A stretch of 64,000 bases of DNA, taken from NCBI GenBank assembly GCA_027308685.1, contig DAIDEE010000060.1:1-64000 (forward strand), in the 5' to 3' direction. Every line of letters starts with the position of its first letter. The stretch's first letter is position 1. This DNA is from Acidocella sp. (GTDB lineage: Bacteria > Pseudomonadota > Alphaproteobacteria > Acetobacterales > Acetobacteraceae). The translations under genes and the position numbers were made by a program. Positions 26,737-36,772 of the stretch are shown here, piece after piece. The notes below the pieces were generated by a model that worked only from the letters and a program-made list of their open reading frames with translations, was not told where the DNA came from and did not search any database.

Positions 26737-28062
26737 TCAGCTATAAGCGGTGAGTGTGGCGTTACGGGTGAGAATCAACATGCTTCCCCCGACAGCGATG
26801 GGTGGCAGGTCTGCCGGGCCATCGATGACATTTACTGACGTAATGGCTCCCGAAACAGGATCAACCATCGCGATCTCGCCGTGGTCGTTGGTGAGAACCA
26901 GCAGGCCGTTCATCATGATGGGGCCGGCCCAGGTAATTGGGTTTGTCTTTTTCTTGATGTTTTTGAAGGGTGGCATTTGTTGGGTCCAACTGACCAAACC
27001 GTCATCGGCGTGCACAGCGGCTAATTTTTGGTCGGTGGTCAGAACAAACACAAAGCCGCCGACGGCGCAGATGGTCTGGCTGCCCGCAGCGCTGTGCTCC
27101 CATACCTTGGCGCCTGAATGCAGGTCGATGGCTTGCATTGAGCGGCCGAGTCCGATGGCGTAAACCACGTCGTTGGCGATGACCGGGGCGGCGGCGATGT
27201 CTGAGAAATCCACGGGGCTGGATTGCCCGAATACGGAGGCAAAGCTTTTTTCCCAGATCGGCGTGCCGGAGTTGGCATCCAGAGCCGCCAGGGTGCCGGA
27301 TGAAAACCCTGCGACCAGAATCCCGGCGTTGAAAGCGGGTGCACCGCAGACAGCGACCGAGGCTTTAATGTCTCCGACCTTGCCGATGAAACGCCAACCC
27401 GGTGTCCCGGTCGCGGCGTTGAAGGTGAGCAGCAGGTCGTTTTGAGTGATCAGGGAAACAGCGCCACCAGCAATGGTTGGAGCTGAGCGGGCCGGGAAGT
27501 CGAGTGGCTGACGCCATTTGATATTGCCGCTGGCAGGGTCGATTGCCAGCAATTCAGCGTAGCCTGTGGTGGCGTAGAGAACGCCAGACTCATAGCCAAG
27601 CCCGCCGCCGATGTTGAGAACGGTTGAATGCTTTGGCCGCGTGTTTACGTGCCAGATATGGCCGCCGCTGGTGGCGGAAAGTGCGGTGACGTTACCATTG
27701 GCATCCATGGCAAATACTTTGCCCTCGGCGACAACGGGGCTGGCCTCCAGCGGCTGGCGGTAGCCGCCGCCTTGGCCGATGTTGGCCCGCCAAGCCTGCG
27801 CGAGCCCGCGTGGCCCGGCGAGGTTGCCAGTGGCATGGGTGGGGTTGGCGTTGATTTGGGGCCAGTTTTGCAGGCCAACCGGCGCCGGAACAGTGACAGC
27901 CGGTGCGGTGAGCGATTTTTCGAGAGGTCCTGAGACCGCAACAACCGGGATCTCGGTTCCTAAGGGTAAATTCTTTTTGGCATCGCCGCAGGCTGCCAGG
28001 CCTAACGGCAACAACCCAACTGGCATCATGAGCGCGGCGCGGCGCCCTACTGTTTTTGTCAT
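26737..28062 (-). CDS. bamB: BamB-like outer-membrane assembly lipoprotein (PQQ beta-propeller)
   Basis: A 441-residue lipoprotein. The signal (RRAALMMPVGLLPLGLAAC) ends in the lipobox LAAC. The mature part is built of repeated PQQ-type blades such as VFAMDANGNVTALSATSGGHIW, here broken as VFAMDANGNV and TALSATSGGHIW, and LAALDANSGTPIWEK. BamB scaffolds BamA and other beta-barrel assembly partners at the outer membrane. Position between the TPR gene and der supports the call. Confidence 0.85.
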   Translation of the reverse strand: MTKTVGRRAALMMPVGLLPLGLAACGDAKKNLPLGTEIPVVAVSGPLEKSLTAPAVTVPAPVGLQNWPQINANPTHATGNLAGPRGLAQAWRANIGQGGGYRQPLEASPVVAEGKVFAMDANGNVTALSATSGGHIWHVNTRPKHSTVLNIGGGLGYESGVLYATTGYAELLAIDPASGNIKWRQPLDFPARSAPTIAGGAVSLITQNDLLLTFNAATGTPGWRFIGKVGDIKASVAVCGAPAFNAGILVAGFSSGTLAALDANSGTPIWEKSFASVFGQSSPVDFSDIAAAPVIANDVVYAIGLGRSMQAIDLHSGAKVWEHSAAGSQTICAVGGFVFVLTTDQKLAAVHADDGLVSWTQQMPPFKNIKKKTNPITWAGPIMMNGLLVLTNDHGEIAMVDPVSGAITSVNVIDGPADLPPIAVGGSMLILTRNATLTAYS

Positions 28063-28070
28063 GATTTATA

Positions 28071-28736
28071 TTATCCGTTCAGCTTGGCGAGGAGCCCGTC
28101 GGCACGGTTACGAACCGCCTCCGGTGCGTTGGGGTCAGCAGAAATCTGGGAGAACAGGGCCTTGGCTTGGTCTGGTTTGCCTTCATGCAAATAAAGCAGC
28201 GCCTGGGTTTCTTTGGCCAGGGCATGATAAGGATTTTCGGGCACGGTGAGCGGCCGTAAACGGGCAGCGACAACATCATCCGGCGCGGTACCAAGCGCGT
28301 GCTGGGCCCAGAGGAGGTTGCCTAAATCACGCAACAGTACGTCAGCGCTGCGATCGGACCCGACCTCATTCCAAAGCGCCTCGGCGGCGTCAATCTGGCC
28401 GGCGTCCTGGTACAGGGCCGCTGCCCGCAATTTGGCGAGGTTGCGGTAACCAGGCTGGGCGGTTGCAGCAAAATTGACCAAAGATTTGGCGTCGGCCACG
28501 CGTTGATCGTTGGTGATGCTCCCGCCCTGGGTATCGATCTGGTCGGTTAAAGCGATAAAGCTCAGTGCCGCCTGATTGTTCTGTTTGGTCTGATAATATT
28601 CCCAGCCTTGCTGAGCGCCGACGCCGATGAGCACCAGGATGGCGGCGCCGATCAGCAGACTACCGTAGCGTTTGAGCAGGTTTGCCGCCTGCTCCGCCCG
28701 TAAATCCTCTGAAACTTCGTCAAAAATATCAACCAC
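28071..28736 (-). CDS. TPR-containing membrane protein, YfgM-like
   Basis: A 221-residue protein. One transmembrane helix (YGSLLIGAAILVLIGVGA, about 25-42) follows a short cytoplasmic start (EVSEDLRAEQAANLLKRYG). The rest is a periplasmic tetratricopeptide-like region (AALYQDAGQIDAAEALWNEV, ALLYLHEGKPDQAKALF). YfgM-type proteins work with periplasmic chaperones and the Sec translocon. It starts the TPR / BamB / der row, 8 nt before bamB. Confidence 0.8.
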   Translation of the reverse strand: MVDIFDEVSEDLRAEQAANLLKRYGSLLIGAAILVLIGVGAQQGWEYYQTKQNNQAALSFIALTDQIDTQGGSITNDQRVADAKSLVNFAATAQPGYRNLAKLRAAALYQDAGQIDAAEALWNEVGSDRSADVLLRDLGNLLWAQHALGTAPDDVVAARLRPLTVPENPYHALAKETQALLYLHEGKPDQAKALFSQISADPNAPEAVRNRADGLLAKLNG

Positions 28737-28787
28737 GCGGACTCAACCCTCTATTTACGCAGCCAGACCATAGCCGTGCGCAAGGCG

Positions 28788-30122
28788 CTATACAACGAGG
28801 CGGCTTAAACGTTCAGCCACGCGGTTGTGACCTAGTAAGGGCAACAACACGGCCATTTCCGGTCCTTGCTCCTCGCCAGTGAGGGCGAGGCGGAGCGGAT
28901 GATATAAGGCGCGGCCTTTGGCGCCGCTGGCGGCGGCGATTTCCGCCACCCAAGGCTTCCATGTGGCTTGATCCCACGGCTCAGGCGGCAGGGTTTTCAG
29001 GGCGGCGGCGATGACGGCGGTTTCCTCAGCCGTTACGTCCGGGGGAGCAATGTCGCCGCTGACCACTTCCCACCATAGGCGGGCTTCGGTGAGCATATCG
29101 AGATTGCCGCGCACCGCCAGCCAGAATTCTTCGGTGGCTCCTTCAGGCAGGCGGTCCCGTACTTGGGCAAAGTCCATGCCGTGCAGGATTTTACGGTTCA
29201 GGGCCAGCAATTGCTTGGGGTCGAAGCGCGGCGAGGAGCGGCCGAAATCGTTGATGTTGAAGGCGGCGGCCAACTCATCGAGACTTAACGGAGCCGGGTC
29301 TTTGTTGGTGCCGAGGCGGGCCAGATAGGCGGTGATGCTGGCGGCCTCGATGCCGTCCTTGCGCATGGCACGCAGCGACACACTGCCAAGGCGCTTGGAT
29401 AATTTGCCGCCATCGCCATCGCTGATCAGTGGTAAATGCGCAAAGCGGGGGAGCGGGGCGCTGGTGATGGCCTGGAACAGGTCGATCTGCACGGCGGTAT
29501 TGGTGACATGATCTTCACCACGAATGATGTGGGTGATTTCATGGTCAACATCGTCCACCACCGAGGTGAACGTATATAAAGGTGAGTCATCGGCGCGGAT
29601 CAGCACCGGATCTGACACGGTGGCGAATTTCACCGTGCGGCTGCCGAGCACCAAATCCTGCCAGGAAGCTGCACCATCGGAGAGTTTGAAGCGCCAATGC
29701 GGGCGCTTGCCGGCGGCTTCGGCAGCGGCGCGTTGCGCCGGCGTCAGCGACAGGCTGGCGCGGTCATACACCGGGGGGAGTTTGCGTTTAATGAGGGCGG
29801 CGCGTTTGGCAGCCAGTTCGTCCTCGTTCTCGAAGCACGGGTACAGGCGGCCAGCGGCTTTCAGGGCTTCGGCGGCTTGCGAGTAGCGGGCCGAGCGCAA
29901 TGATTGTTTGTCGGTGGAATCCCAGGTCAGGCCCAGCCAGTGCAGATCATCATAGATGCCTTGCTCGTATTCCGGGCGGCCTCGCTCGGTGTCGGTATCG
30001 TCCAGCCGCAGCAGGAAATGCCCACCCTGGCTGCGGGCGAACAGGAAATTAACCAAGGCGGCGCGGGCGTTGCCGACATGCAGATAGCCGGTGGGGCTGG
30101 GGGCGAAACGTACTTTAACCAT
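28788..30122 (-). CDS. gltX: Glutamyl-tRNA synthetase
   Basis: A 444-residue class I synthetase. The HIGH-type motif is PSPTGYLHVGNARAAL (8-23) and the KMSKS-type motif is GGKLSKRLGS. It attaches glutamate to tRNA. At 444 residues it is on the short side, and many relatives carry two gltX genes, one of which may charge tRNA-Gln for later amidation. Which type this is cannot be told here. Confidence 0.93.
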   Translation of the reverse strand: MVKVRFAPSPTGYLHVGNARAALVNFLFARSQGGHFLLRLDDTDTERGRPEYEQGIYDDLHWLGLTWDSTDKQSLRSARYSQAAEALKAAGRLYPCFENEDELAAKRAALIKRKLPPVYDRASLSLTPAQRAAAEAAGKRPHWRFKLSDGAASWQDLVLGSRTVKFATVSDPVLIRADDSPLYTFTSVVDDVDHEITHIIRGEDHVTNTAVQIDLFQAITSAPLPRFAHLPLISDGDGGKLSKRLGSVSLRAMRKDGIEAASITAYLARLGTNKDPAPLSLDELAAAFNINDFGRSSPRFDPKQLLALNRKILHGMDFAQVRDRLPEGATEEFWLAVRGNLDMLTEARLWWEVVSGDIAPPDVTAEETAVIAAALKTLPPEPWDQATWKPWVAEIAAASGAKGRALYHPLRLALTGEEQGPEMAVLLPLLGHNRVAERLSRLVV

Positions 30123-30177
30123 GGGCGGGGGTTAGCCCATTATGGCAGATACGGGAAGCTAAGCGCTGGCAGAGCGT

Positions 30178-30789
30178 TCATAGGATCAAACTCAGCGCCA
30201 CGCTCGTCATGATGCAGCCGATGACGATGTCCAGGACACGCCAGGAAATCGGGCTGGCGAAGAGGGGCCGCAGGTAATGCGCCCCATAGCCGAGCGAGAA
30301 AAAGAACAGGACTGACCCGGACATGGCGCCAAGGGCGAAGGCAACCTTGTGCCCGGTATATTGGGTCGAAACCGAGCCGAGCAGTATAACGGTGTCCAGG
30401 TAGACGTGGGGGTTCAACCATGTGAAGCTAATCACGGTTATAAGCGTTTTTTTAAAATCGGACGTCGGACCATCTAGTGGTGATAGACCGGCCTGGATAC
30501 GCGTTGCCGCAATGAATGAGCGGATAGCATACATCATCAAGAACGCCGCGCCACCGTATCGCATGACAGGTTCTAGCCAGGGCAATTTTGCGATGATTTG
30601 CCCGAACCCGGCGACTCCTGCCGCGATCAATAGTGCATCTGAAAAGGCGCAAACGAGGCAGACAGCGAACACATGCTCCTGGCGCAAGCCTTGGCGCAGG
30701 ACGAAGGCGTTTTGAGCGCCGATGGCGACAATCAGGCTGAGACCGAGACTCAGCCCGGGTATAAATGCGGTGGTGAATAGGGCGACCAT
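30178..30789 (-). CDS. LysE/ArgO family amino-acid exporter
   Basis: A 203-residue inner-membrane protein with about six helices. The family start GLSLGLSLIVAIGAQNAFVLRQGL is present (given here in two parts: GLSLGLSLIVAIGAQ and NAFVLRQGLRQEHVF), and the second half has FTWLNPHVYLDTVILLGS, the conserved WLNPH.Y.D motif. These proteins export basic amino acids such as arginine or lysine. No LysR-type activator is adjacent. Confidence 0.88.
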   Translation of the reverse strand: MVALFTTAFIPGLSLGLSLIVAIGAQNAFVLRQGLRQEHVFAVCLVCAFSDALLIAAGVAGFGQIIAKLPWLEPVMRYGGAAFLMMYAIRSFIAATRIQAGLSPLDGPTSDFKKTLITVISFTWLNPHVYLDTVILLGSVSTQYTGHKVAFALGAMSGSVLFFFSLGYGAHYLRPLFASPISWRVLDIVIGCIMTSVALSLIL

Positions 30790-30836
30790 GACGGGCTCAT
30801 AGGGCCTGGCGGCAGTTTAGCAATAATCGGAGTTAT

Positions 30837-31991
30837 TTAATCAGCCTCGGTCGTGTTTTTATACGGGCTGTCCTCTGCCATTGCGGCCATGGCGCGCTGC
30901 ATCGCCGGGCGCTCGCCTTCGAGGAAGTCGGCGACGGCGTTCGAGAGTCCCTGATGGGCGATCCAATGGGCGGAATAGGTGGGTTTTGGGGTGTAGCCGC
31001 GCTGGATTTTATGCTCGCCTTGGGCACCTGCTTCGACGCGCTGCAAGCCGTGGGCGATAGCGTAGTCGATGGCTTGATAATAGCAAAGTTCAAAATGCAG
31101 GAAGGGGATGTCCTCGATGCTGCCCCAGTTGCGGCCATATAACGCCTCGCGGCCTCGTAGGTTAAGTGCCCCGGCGATGGGTTTGCCGTCACGTTCGGCG
31201 ATCATCAGCACCACTTTATCGCCGAGACGCTCGCCCAGCAGGTTAAAAAAATCGCGGGTCAGGTAGGCGCCGCCCCATTTGCGGTCCACGGTGGAGAGGT
31301 AGAATTGGTAGAAGGCGTCCCAGACGGTGGGGGTTAGGTCCGGCCCGCTGAGGGCTTTGAAGGTCAGCCCGGCGCCGGCGTCACGCCGTTCGCGTTTAAT
31401 GGCTTTGCGTTTGCGCGACGATAACGCGGCCAGAAAATCGTCGAAATTCTGATAGTTGTGGTTGTCCCAGTGAAATTGCGTGCCAAGGCGCTGCAGCCAG
31501 CCGTTTTGGCCGAGTTCAGCCCATTCGGGTTCGGTGCAAAACGTCACATGGACGGAGGAACAACCTAGCTCCTTGGTAGCCTGAATCAACGCTTCACCCA
31601 TGGCGGCCACCGGAAAGCCGGGGCGGCAGAGCAGGCGCGGCCCTGGCACTGGTGAAAATGGCACGGCCACCTGCAGTTTTGGATAATAGCGGCCGCCGGC
31701 TTGCTCCAGGGCGTTTGCCCAGGAATGGTCGAACACGTATTCGCCGTAGGAGTTGGTTTTGGCGTAAACGGGCGCGACGGCTGCGATCTCGCCAAACTGG
31801 TCCTTCAGCACCGCATGGCGCGGGTGCCAGCCCGAGCGCTTGCCGACCGAGCCGCTATCTTCGAGGGCCGATAAAAAACCATATGAGACGAAGGGGTTAT
31901 CATCACCGGCGCAAGTGCTCCACGCCGTCGCCCCGATTTCAGCGATGGCGGAATGCAGGCTAAGTGTCAATTTTGATGGATCGTCACGCAT
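30837..31991 (-). CDS. GNAT-fold acyltransferase family protein (COG3146-type)
   Basis: About 384 residues from the ATG at 31991; an upstream in-frame start at 32042 would run almost into the divergent pepN start and is less likely. Segments NPFVSYGFLSALEDSGSVG, HWDNHNYQNFDDFLAALSSRKRK and VEAGAQGEHKIQRGY are typical of the peptidogalycan-biosynthesis / GNAT family of unknown substrate. It is probably a cytoplasmic acyltransferase. The divergent neighbour is pepN. Confidence 0.75.
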   Translation of the reverse strand: MRDDPSKLTLSLHSAIAEIGATAWSTCAGDDNPFVSYGFLSALEDSGSVGKRSGWHPRHAVLKDQFGEIAAVAPVYAKTNSYGEYVFDHSWANALEQAGGRYYPKLQVAVPFSPVPGPRLLCRPGFPVAAMGEALIQATKELGCSSVHVTFCTEPEWAELGQNGWLQRLGTQFHWDNHNYQNFDDFLAALSSRKRKAIKRERRDAGAGLTFKALSGPDLTPTVWDAFYQFYLSTVDRKWGGAYLTRDFFNLLGERLGDKVVLMIAERDGKPIAGALNLRGREALYGRNWGSIEDIPFLHFELCYYQAIDYAIAHGLQRVEAGAQGEHKIQRGYTPKPTYSAHWIAHQGLSNAVADFLEGERPAMQRAMAAMAEDSPYKNTTEAD

Positions 31992-32044
31992 GGCATACCA
32001 TATGCCAACAATATTCACTTTCGCCAGTACAGTAAGGAACATTC

Positions 32045-34636
32045 ATGGCCGACGGACAAATTGCCACCCCTGCACGTAGCGCCATCCGTTTGGCGGATTA
32101 CACCCCGCCGGTTTTTTGGGTGGATGATGTTTCACTGGATTTTGATCTGGCGCCGGAAGCCACCCAGATTACGACTGTTTTGAAAATTCGCCGCAACTTA
32201 AACGGTCCGCTGGCGTTGGATGGGCGGCAGTTGGAATTACTGTCTGTTAAGCTCAATGGTGAAACTCTGGGCGACAACCGCTATACGTTGAGCCCCGGTA
32301 AATTGATCATCGCTGATGTGCCAGATGAGTTTACGCTGGAGACGGTGGTAAATATCGTGCCGGAGCAAAATACCGAGCTTTCGGGTTTATACATGTCGGG
32401 CGCTGGGTTTTTTACCCAATGCGAGCCTGAAGGGTTTCGCAAGATTACGTACTTCCCAGACCGGCCTGATGTGATGTCGCGCTATAGCGTGACGTTGCAT
32501 GCTGACCCAGTGAAATACCCGGTATTGCTCTCGAACGGCAATAAGGTGGCGCAGGGCGAGGAGGGCGGCAAGATCTGGGCGCGGTTTGTCGACCCGCACC
32601 CGAAGCCTTCGTATTTATTTGCGCTGGTGGCGGCTGATCTGGTGGCGGTGACGGATGAATTCACCACCATGTCAGGCAAAAAGATTGAGTTGGGGATTTA
32701 TGTGCAGGCCGGTGAGGAATCCCGGTGCGGCCATGCGATGGCGGCGGTGAAATCCGCGATGAAATGGGATGAGGAAACCTTTGGGCTGGAATATGACCTG
32801 GATGTCTTCAACATCGCAGCGGTTTCAGATTTCAATGCCGGGGCAATGGAAAATAAGGGGCTGAATATATTCAATACCGCCTATGTGCTGGCCAGCCCCG
32901 AGACCGCGACGGATGGGGATTTTCAGGGCGTCGAGCGGGTGATTGCGCATGAGTACTTCCATAACTGGACAGGTGACCGGGTGACGTGCCGGGATTGGTT
33001 TCAGCTTTCCTTAAAGGAAGGTCTGACGGTGTTTCGCGACCAGGAATATATGTCGGACCAGTTCAGTGCTGCGGTGAAACGGATTGCTGATGTGCGGATG
33101 TTGCGTACCACCCAGTTTCGTGACGATGCCGGGCCTTTGGCGCATCCGGTGCGACCGGCGAGTTATCTGGAGATCAATAATTTCTATACCACCACCATTT
33201 ACGAAAAAGGTGCTGAGGTGGTGCGGATGTATCGTACGCTGATCGGGCGCGAAGCGTTCCGTAAGGGGTTTGATGCCTATATCGCCAATAACGATAATTC
33301 CGCTGCCACGGTCGAGGATTTTTTAGCGGCGATGCAATCGACGTCGGGCATCGATTTATCGCAGATCATGACCTGGTACGAACAGGCCGGCACACCGGAG
33401 ATTAGTTTTGAGGAGCATTATGATGCGCAAGGGCGGCGCTTCACGCTCACTCTGCGCCAGCATACCAAGCCGACACCGGGCCAGCCGGAGAAGCAGCCGT
33501 TTTTAATTCCCGTGGCCATGGGGCTGCTTAACCCGGATGGCGAGGAGGGGATGGCGGATTTATTGATCCTGGATAAGGCTGAAAAGACCTTTACCTTTAT
33601 CAATATTCCGGCACCGCCGGTGGTTTCGTTGTTCCGGAATTTTTCGGCTCCGGTAAAATTACTGGGCCAGAGCCGTGAGCGGTTGGCATTTTTAGCGGCA
33701 CATGACACCGACTTATTCAACCGCTGGGATGCGCTGCAGCGCTACGCCACTTTGTGTCTGCTGGATGCGATTGCGGATTATCAGGCAGATAAACCATTCG
33801 TGCTGGATCAGGCCTTGCAGGATGCTTTTGCCAATATTCTCACGAATGCCGCAGGGGACCCCGCCTTTGCCGCGGAGGCAATGTTATTGCCGGGCGAATC
33901 ACTGCTGGCGGATGAGATGAGTGTGGTGGACCCAGATGCCATTCATGCCGTGCGCAATGCCGCCCGCGCCGCGCTGGGTACGGCGCTGCGGACGGAATTA
34001 TCCATCGCGATACGGGAATTTGGCCGTTGCGCACCGCATGATCTGTCGGGTCACGCGATGGGCTGCCGGGCGGTGAAAAATACCGCCATTGGTTACCTGG
34101 CGGCTGCGGGGGATAATGAACCCGCCATCGTGCAGTTTGCCAGCAACACCAATATGACCGATACGCTTGCAGCATTGGCTGTTTTGGTAGAAACGCCGGA
34201 TACAAACCGGGATAACGCGCTGAATGAGTTTTATGGACGCTGGAAAACCAACCCGTTGGTATTGGATAAATGGTTTGCCGTGCAGGCTCGCGCGGGGGCG
34301 CCCGATACTTTGGCGCGGGTGCAGTATCTGACCAAGCATGCTGATTTCGATTTGAAAAATCCGAACCGGGTGCGGGCCTTGATCGGGGCGTTTGCCAGCA
34401 ATCAGGCGCGGTTTCATGAAAAATCCGGGGCTGGTTATGCGCTACTGGCGGATACCATCATCGCGCTGGACGCCAAGAACCCACAAATCGCGGCAAGGCT
34501 TTGCACCGTGCTGGGCTCCTGGCGGCGCTTTGATACGGAGCGGCAGAATTTGATGCGCGAGGCGCTGGAACGTATCCTTGCGGTCGAAACTCTGAGCCAT
34601 AATAGTTATGAAATGGCCTCCAAGGCTTTAGCTTAA
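32045..34636 (+). CDS. pepN: Aminopeptidase N
   Basis: An 863-residue M1 metallopeptidase. The GAMEN exopeptidase motif (NAGAMENKGLN) comes first, then the zinc motif HEYFH (H302, E303, H306) followed by NWTGDRVTCRDWFQLSLKEGLT, where the second Glu is the third zinc ligand. The C-terminal helical domain is present, so the length is normal. It removes N-terminal residues from peptides in the cytoplasm. Confidence 0.95.
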   Translation: MADGQIATPARSAIRLADYTPPVFWVDDVSLDFDLAPEATQITTVLKIRRNLNGPLALDGRQLELLSVKLNGETLGDNRYTLSPGKLIIADVPDEFTLETVVNIVPEQNTELSGLYMSGAGFFTQCEPEGFRKITYFPDRPDVMSRYSVTLHADPVKYPVLLSNGNKVAQGEEGGKIWARFVDPHPKPSYLFALVAADLVAVTDEFTTMSGKKIELGIYVQAGEESRCGHAMAAVKSAMKWDEETFGLEYDLDVFNIAAVSDFNAGAMENKGLNIFNTAYVLASPETATDGDFQGVERVIAHEYFHNWTGDRVTCRDWFQLSLKEGLTVFRDQEYMSDQFSAAVKRIADVRMLRTTQFRDDAGPLAHPVRPASYLEINNFYTTTIYEKGAEVVRMYRTLIGREAFRKGFDAYIANNDNSAATVEDFLAAMQSTSGIDLSQIMTWYEQAGTPEISFEEHYDAQGRRFTLTLRQHTKPTPGQPEKQPFLIPVAMGLLNPDGEEGMADLLILDKAEKTFTFINIPAPPVVSLFRNFSAPVKLLGQSRERLAFLAAHDTDLFNRWDALQRYATLCLLDAIADYQADKPFVLDQALQDAFANILTNAAGDPAFAAEAMLLPGESLLADEMSVVDPDAIHAVRNAARAALGTALRTELSIAIREFGRCAPHDLSGHAMGCRAVKNTAIGYLAAAGDNEPAIVQFASNTNMTDTLAALAVLVETPDTNRDNALNEFYGRWKTNPLVLDKWFAVQARAGAPDTLARVQYLTKHADFDLKNPNRVRALIGAFASNQARFHEKSGAGYALLADTIIALDAKNPQIAARLCTVLGSWRRFDTERQNLMREALERILAVETLSHNSYEMASKALA

Positions 34637-34653
34637 TAAGGGAATCATTTGAA

Positions 34654-35340
34654 ATGATCGAACTTTCGTACTGGACTACGCCGAACGGCCACAAGATTAC
34701 GATATTTTTGGAGGAGGCACAGGTTGCATATCGGATCACGCCGATTAACATTTCGAAGGGCGAACAATTTGCCCCAGGATTTTTGAAAATCGCGCCGAAC
34801 AACAGGATTCCCGCCATTTTAGATACGGCGCCGGCTGATGGTGGTGCAGCGATCAGCGTTTTTGAGTCCGGGGCCATTTTGCAATATTTGGCCGAAAAAA
34901 CCGGCAAATTCTTACCCACCGATGTTCGCGGCCGGACGGAAGTGATGGAGTGGCTGTTTTGGCAGATGGGCGGGCTGGGGCCGATGGCCGGGCAAAATCA
35001 CCATTTTGGAACTTATGCGCCGGAGAAATTGCCTTACGCGATTGAGCGCTATGTGAAGGAGACCAATCGGCTGTATGGCGTTTTGAACAAGCGTCTGGCG
35101 GACCGGGAGTTCATCGCCGGTGATTATTCCATCGCCGATATGGCGAGCTATCCGTGGATTGTTCCCTATGAGCGCCAGCAGCAGACTATTGACGATTTTC
35201 CGCATTTGAAGCGTTGGTTCCATGCAATCGCGGCACGTCCTGCTGTGCAAAAGGCTTATGCGATTGCCCAGGAGATTAACCAGCAGCCGACGGTTACGGC
35301 TGAGTCGAAAAAAATTCTGTTCGGTCAGGTGGCACAATGA
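34654..35340 (+). CDS. Glutathione S-transferase, nu-class-like (YfcG type)
   Basis: A 228-residue two-domain GST. The N-terminal thioredoxin fold has SYWTTPNGHKITIFLEEAQ and NNRIPAILD, as in YfcG/YghU disulfide reductases that use Thr/Asn rather than Tyr. The C-terminal helical domain holds EWLFWQMGGLGPMAGQNHHF, a strong YfcG-type motif. It probably acts as a glutathione-dependent disulfide reductase. The next GST overlaps its stop by 4 nt. Confidence 0.88.
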   Translation: MIELSYWTTPNGHKITIFLEEAQVAYRITPINISKGEQFAPGFLKIAPNNRIPAILDTAPADGGAAISVFESGAILQYLAEKTGKFLPTDVRGRTEVMEWLFWQMGGLGPMAGQNHHFGTYAPEKLPYAIERYVKETNRLYGVLNKRLADREFIAGDYSIADMASYPWIVPYERQQQTIDDFPHLKRWFHAIAARPAVQKAYAIAQEINQQPTVTAESKKILFGQVAQ

Positions 35341-36014
35341 ACTCACAACGCAAACTCTATGATCTGGCTGGCGCGGATACTGAATTACGCTTCAGCCCCT
35401 ATTGCTGGCGCGTCAAACTGGCGATGGCGCATAAGAACCTCAATTTCGAGACGGTGCCGTGGCATTTTACCGACAAGGAGGCGATCGCGTTTGCCGCCAC
35501 GGGTAAGGTGCCGGTGCTGGTGGATGATGGCAAGGTGGTGCACGATAGTCAGGATATCGCTGAATATCTGGAAGCCGCTTACCCAAACGAGCCGACATTG
35601 TTTAATGATCACGCCACGCGCGGGTTGACCAAGTTTATCAAAAACTGGACAGAGCGTACGCTGCACCCGGCAATCGGAAGGCTAGTGCTGCCGGATATTT
35701 TCGCGATTTTACATCCCAAGGATCAGCCGTATTTTCGCAAAACCCGGGAGGCCGCGTTTGGCGAGACCATTGAGGAAATTGCGGCCAAACGTGAACAATA
35801 CCGCCCGGCGTTCGAGGCGGCTTTGGTGCCGATTCGCACCACACTGACCGACCAGCCCTATATCGCGGGCGCTGGGCCGAGCTATGCGGATCATATTGTG
35901 TTTGGCGCGCTTCAATGGGCTAAGTTGACCAGCTCCGTACCGCTTTGGGACGCTGATGATTTAATTGCGCGATGGATGAAGGCTTTACTTGAAGGTTATG
36001 GGCTGGCCGGTTAG
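35337..36014 (+). CDS. Glutathione S-transferase family protein
   Basis: A 225-residue GST-like protein. The thioredoxin fold includes FSPYCWRVKLAMAHKNLNFE and GKVPVLVDDGKVVHDSQDIAEYLE (given here in parts: GKVPVLVDDG, VHDSQDIAEYL). The SPYCWR pattern puts a cysteine at the active-site helix, like omega or beta-etherase type GSTs. The start ATGA overlaps the upstream GST stop, so the two are co-translated. Substrate unknown. Confidence 0.85.
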   Translation: MNSQRKLYDLAGADTELRFSPYCWRVKLAMAHKNLNFETVPWHFTDKEAIAFAATGKVPVLVDDGKVVHDSQDIAEYLEAAYPNEPTLFNDHATRGLTKFIKNWTERTLHPAIGRLVLPDIFAILHPKDQPYFRKTREAAFGETIEEIAAKREQYRPAFEAALVPIRTTLTDQPYIAGAGPSYADHIVFGALQWAKLTSSVPLWDADDLIARWMKALLEGYGLAG

Positions 36015-36772
36015 CGCAAATACATTACCCGTAGCACGACGAACCAAGGCGGGCCGACCATCCCGCTATTGTTAACCGGCACATGCGTCATCGTCACGGC
36101 ATCTTCCACATTGCCGCCGATGACGCTGATTTGATCAACGGCTCCGGCAACCACGATACTGCAATGGGCCGGAAATATGTTCGCCGTCGGCAGGTCAGCA
36201 AAAGTCAGGCTGCGGGCGTGGCCGCGGCCAAGGCACACTAAATCACCCAGCCGCGGCGCATAGGTTTTGGGATCCTCGGCGATGAGCAGGGGGTTGGCTA
36301 TTTCACCCTTGGCAGCAAGGGCGGCGGCGTTGATGTAGTGCGCATGGTCTGCCGCATAAGGAAAATTTTTACCGGCACCGGCGGTGCGCATAACATATGA
36401 GATGAACGCCGCCGACCAGGCGTATCGCCCATTCACAGCAACCGGAAACACCTGGCCTTGTGCGTTATGTTTGCCGGTCCAGGCGTTATCAGGGTCGTCT
36501 GCATTCAAGCCTTCCCACCAATACTCGCCGATGCGTTGCCATAGACCAGGCTGACGTTCCGCCATGGTGGTGCTGGTTTGCACATAGCCGGCATCATCAT
36601 TGTCATCCACTCGCATGCCAAACAGCCGCCATTCATCCATGGCGATGGCGACGGCATCATGGCGCGAGAATGCCTCGTAGGGTTTTTGCGCGAAGGGTGG
36701 CGCGTGGCGGTCGGGTGCACAGCCGCTGATGGTTAAAGCAAGGCTAACCAGAGCGGCTGTGTAAACGCGCAA
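36011..36772 (-). CDS. DUF2272-type lipoprotein
   Basis: A 253-residue lipoprotein with lipobox ISGC after YTAALVSLALT. The region NGRYAWSAAFISYVMRTAGA and GDLVCLGRGHARSLTF resembles DUF2272 proteins, which have a papain-like fold related to amidases, but catalysis is not shown. It begins with TTG directly after the mtnA stop (TGATTG), which suggests coupled translation. It converges with the GST gene, overlapping by 4 nt. Confidence 0.75.
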   Translation of the reverse strand: MRVYTAALVSLALTISGCAPDRHAPPFAQKPYEAFSRHDAVAIAMDEWRLFGMRVDDNDDAGYVQTSTTMAERQPGLWQRIGEYWWEGLNADDPDNAWTGKHNAQGQVFPVAVNGRYAWSAAFISYVMRTAGAGKNFPYAADHAHYINAAALAAKGEIANPLLIAEDPKTYAPRLGDLVCLGRGHARSLTFADLPTANIFPAHCSIVVAGAVDQISVIGGNVEDAVTMTHVPVNNSGMVGPPWFVVLRVMYLR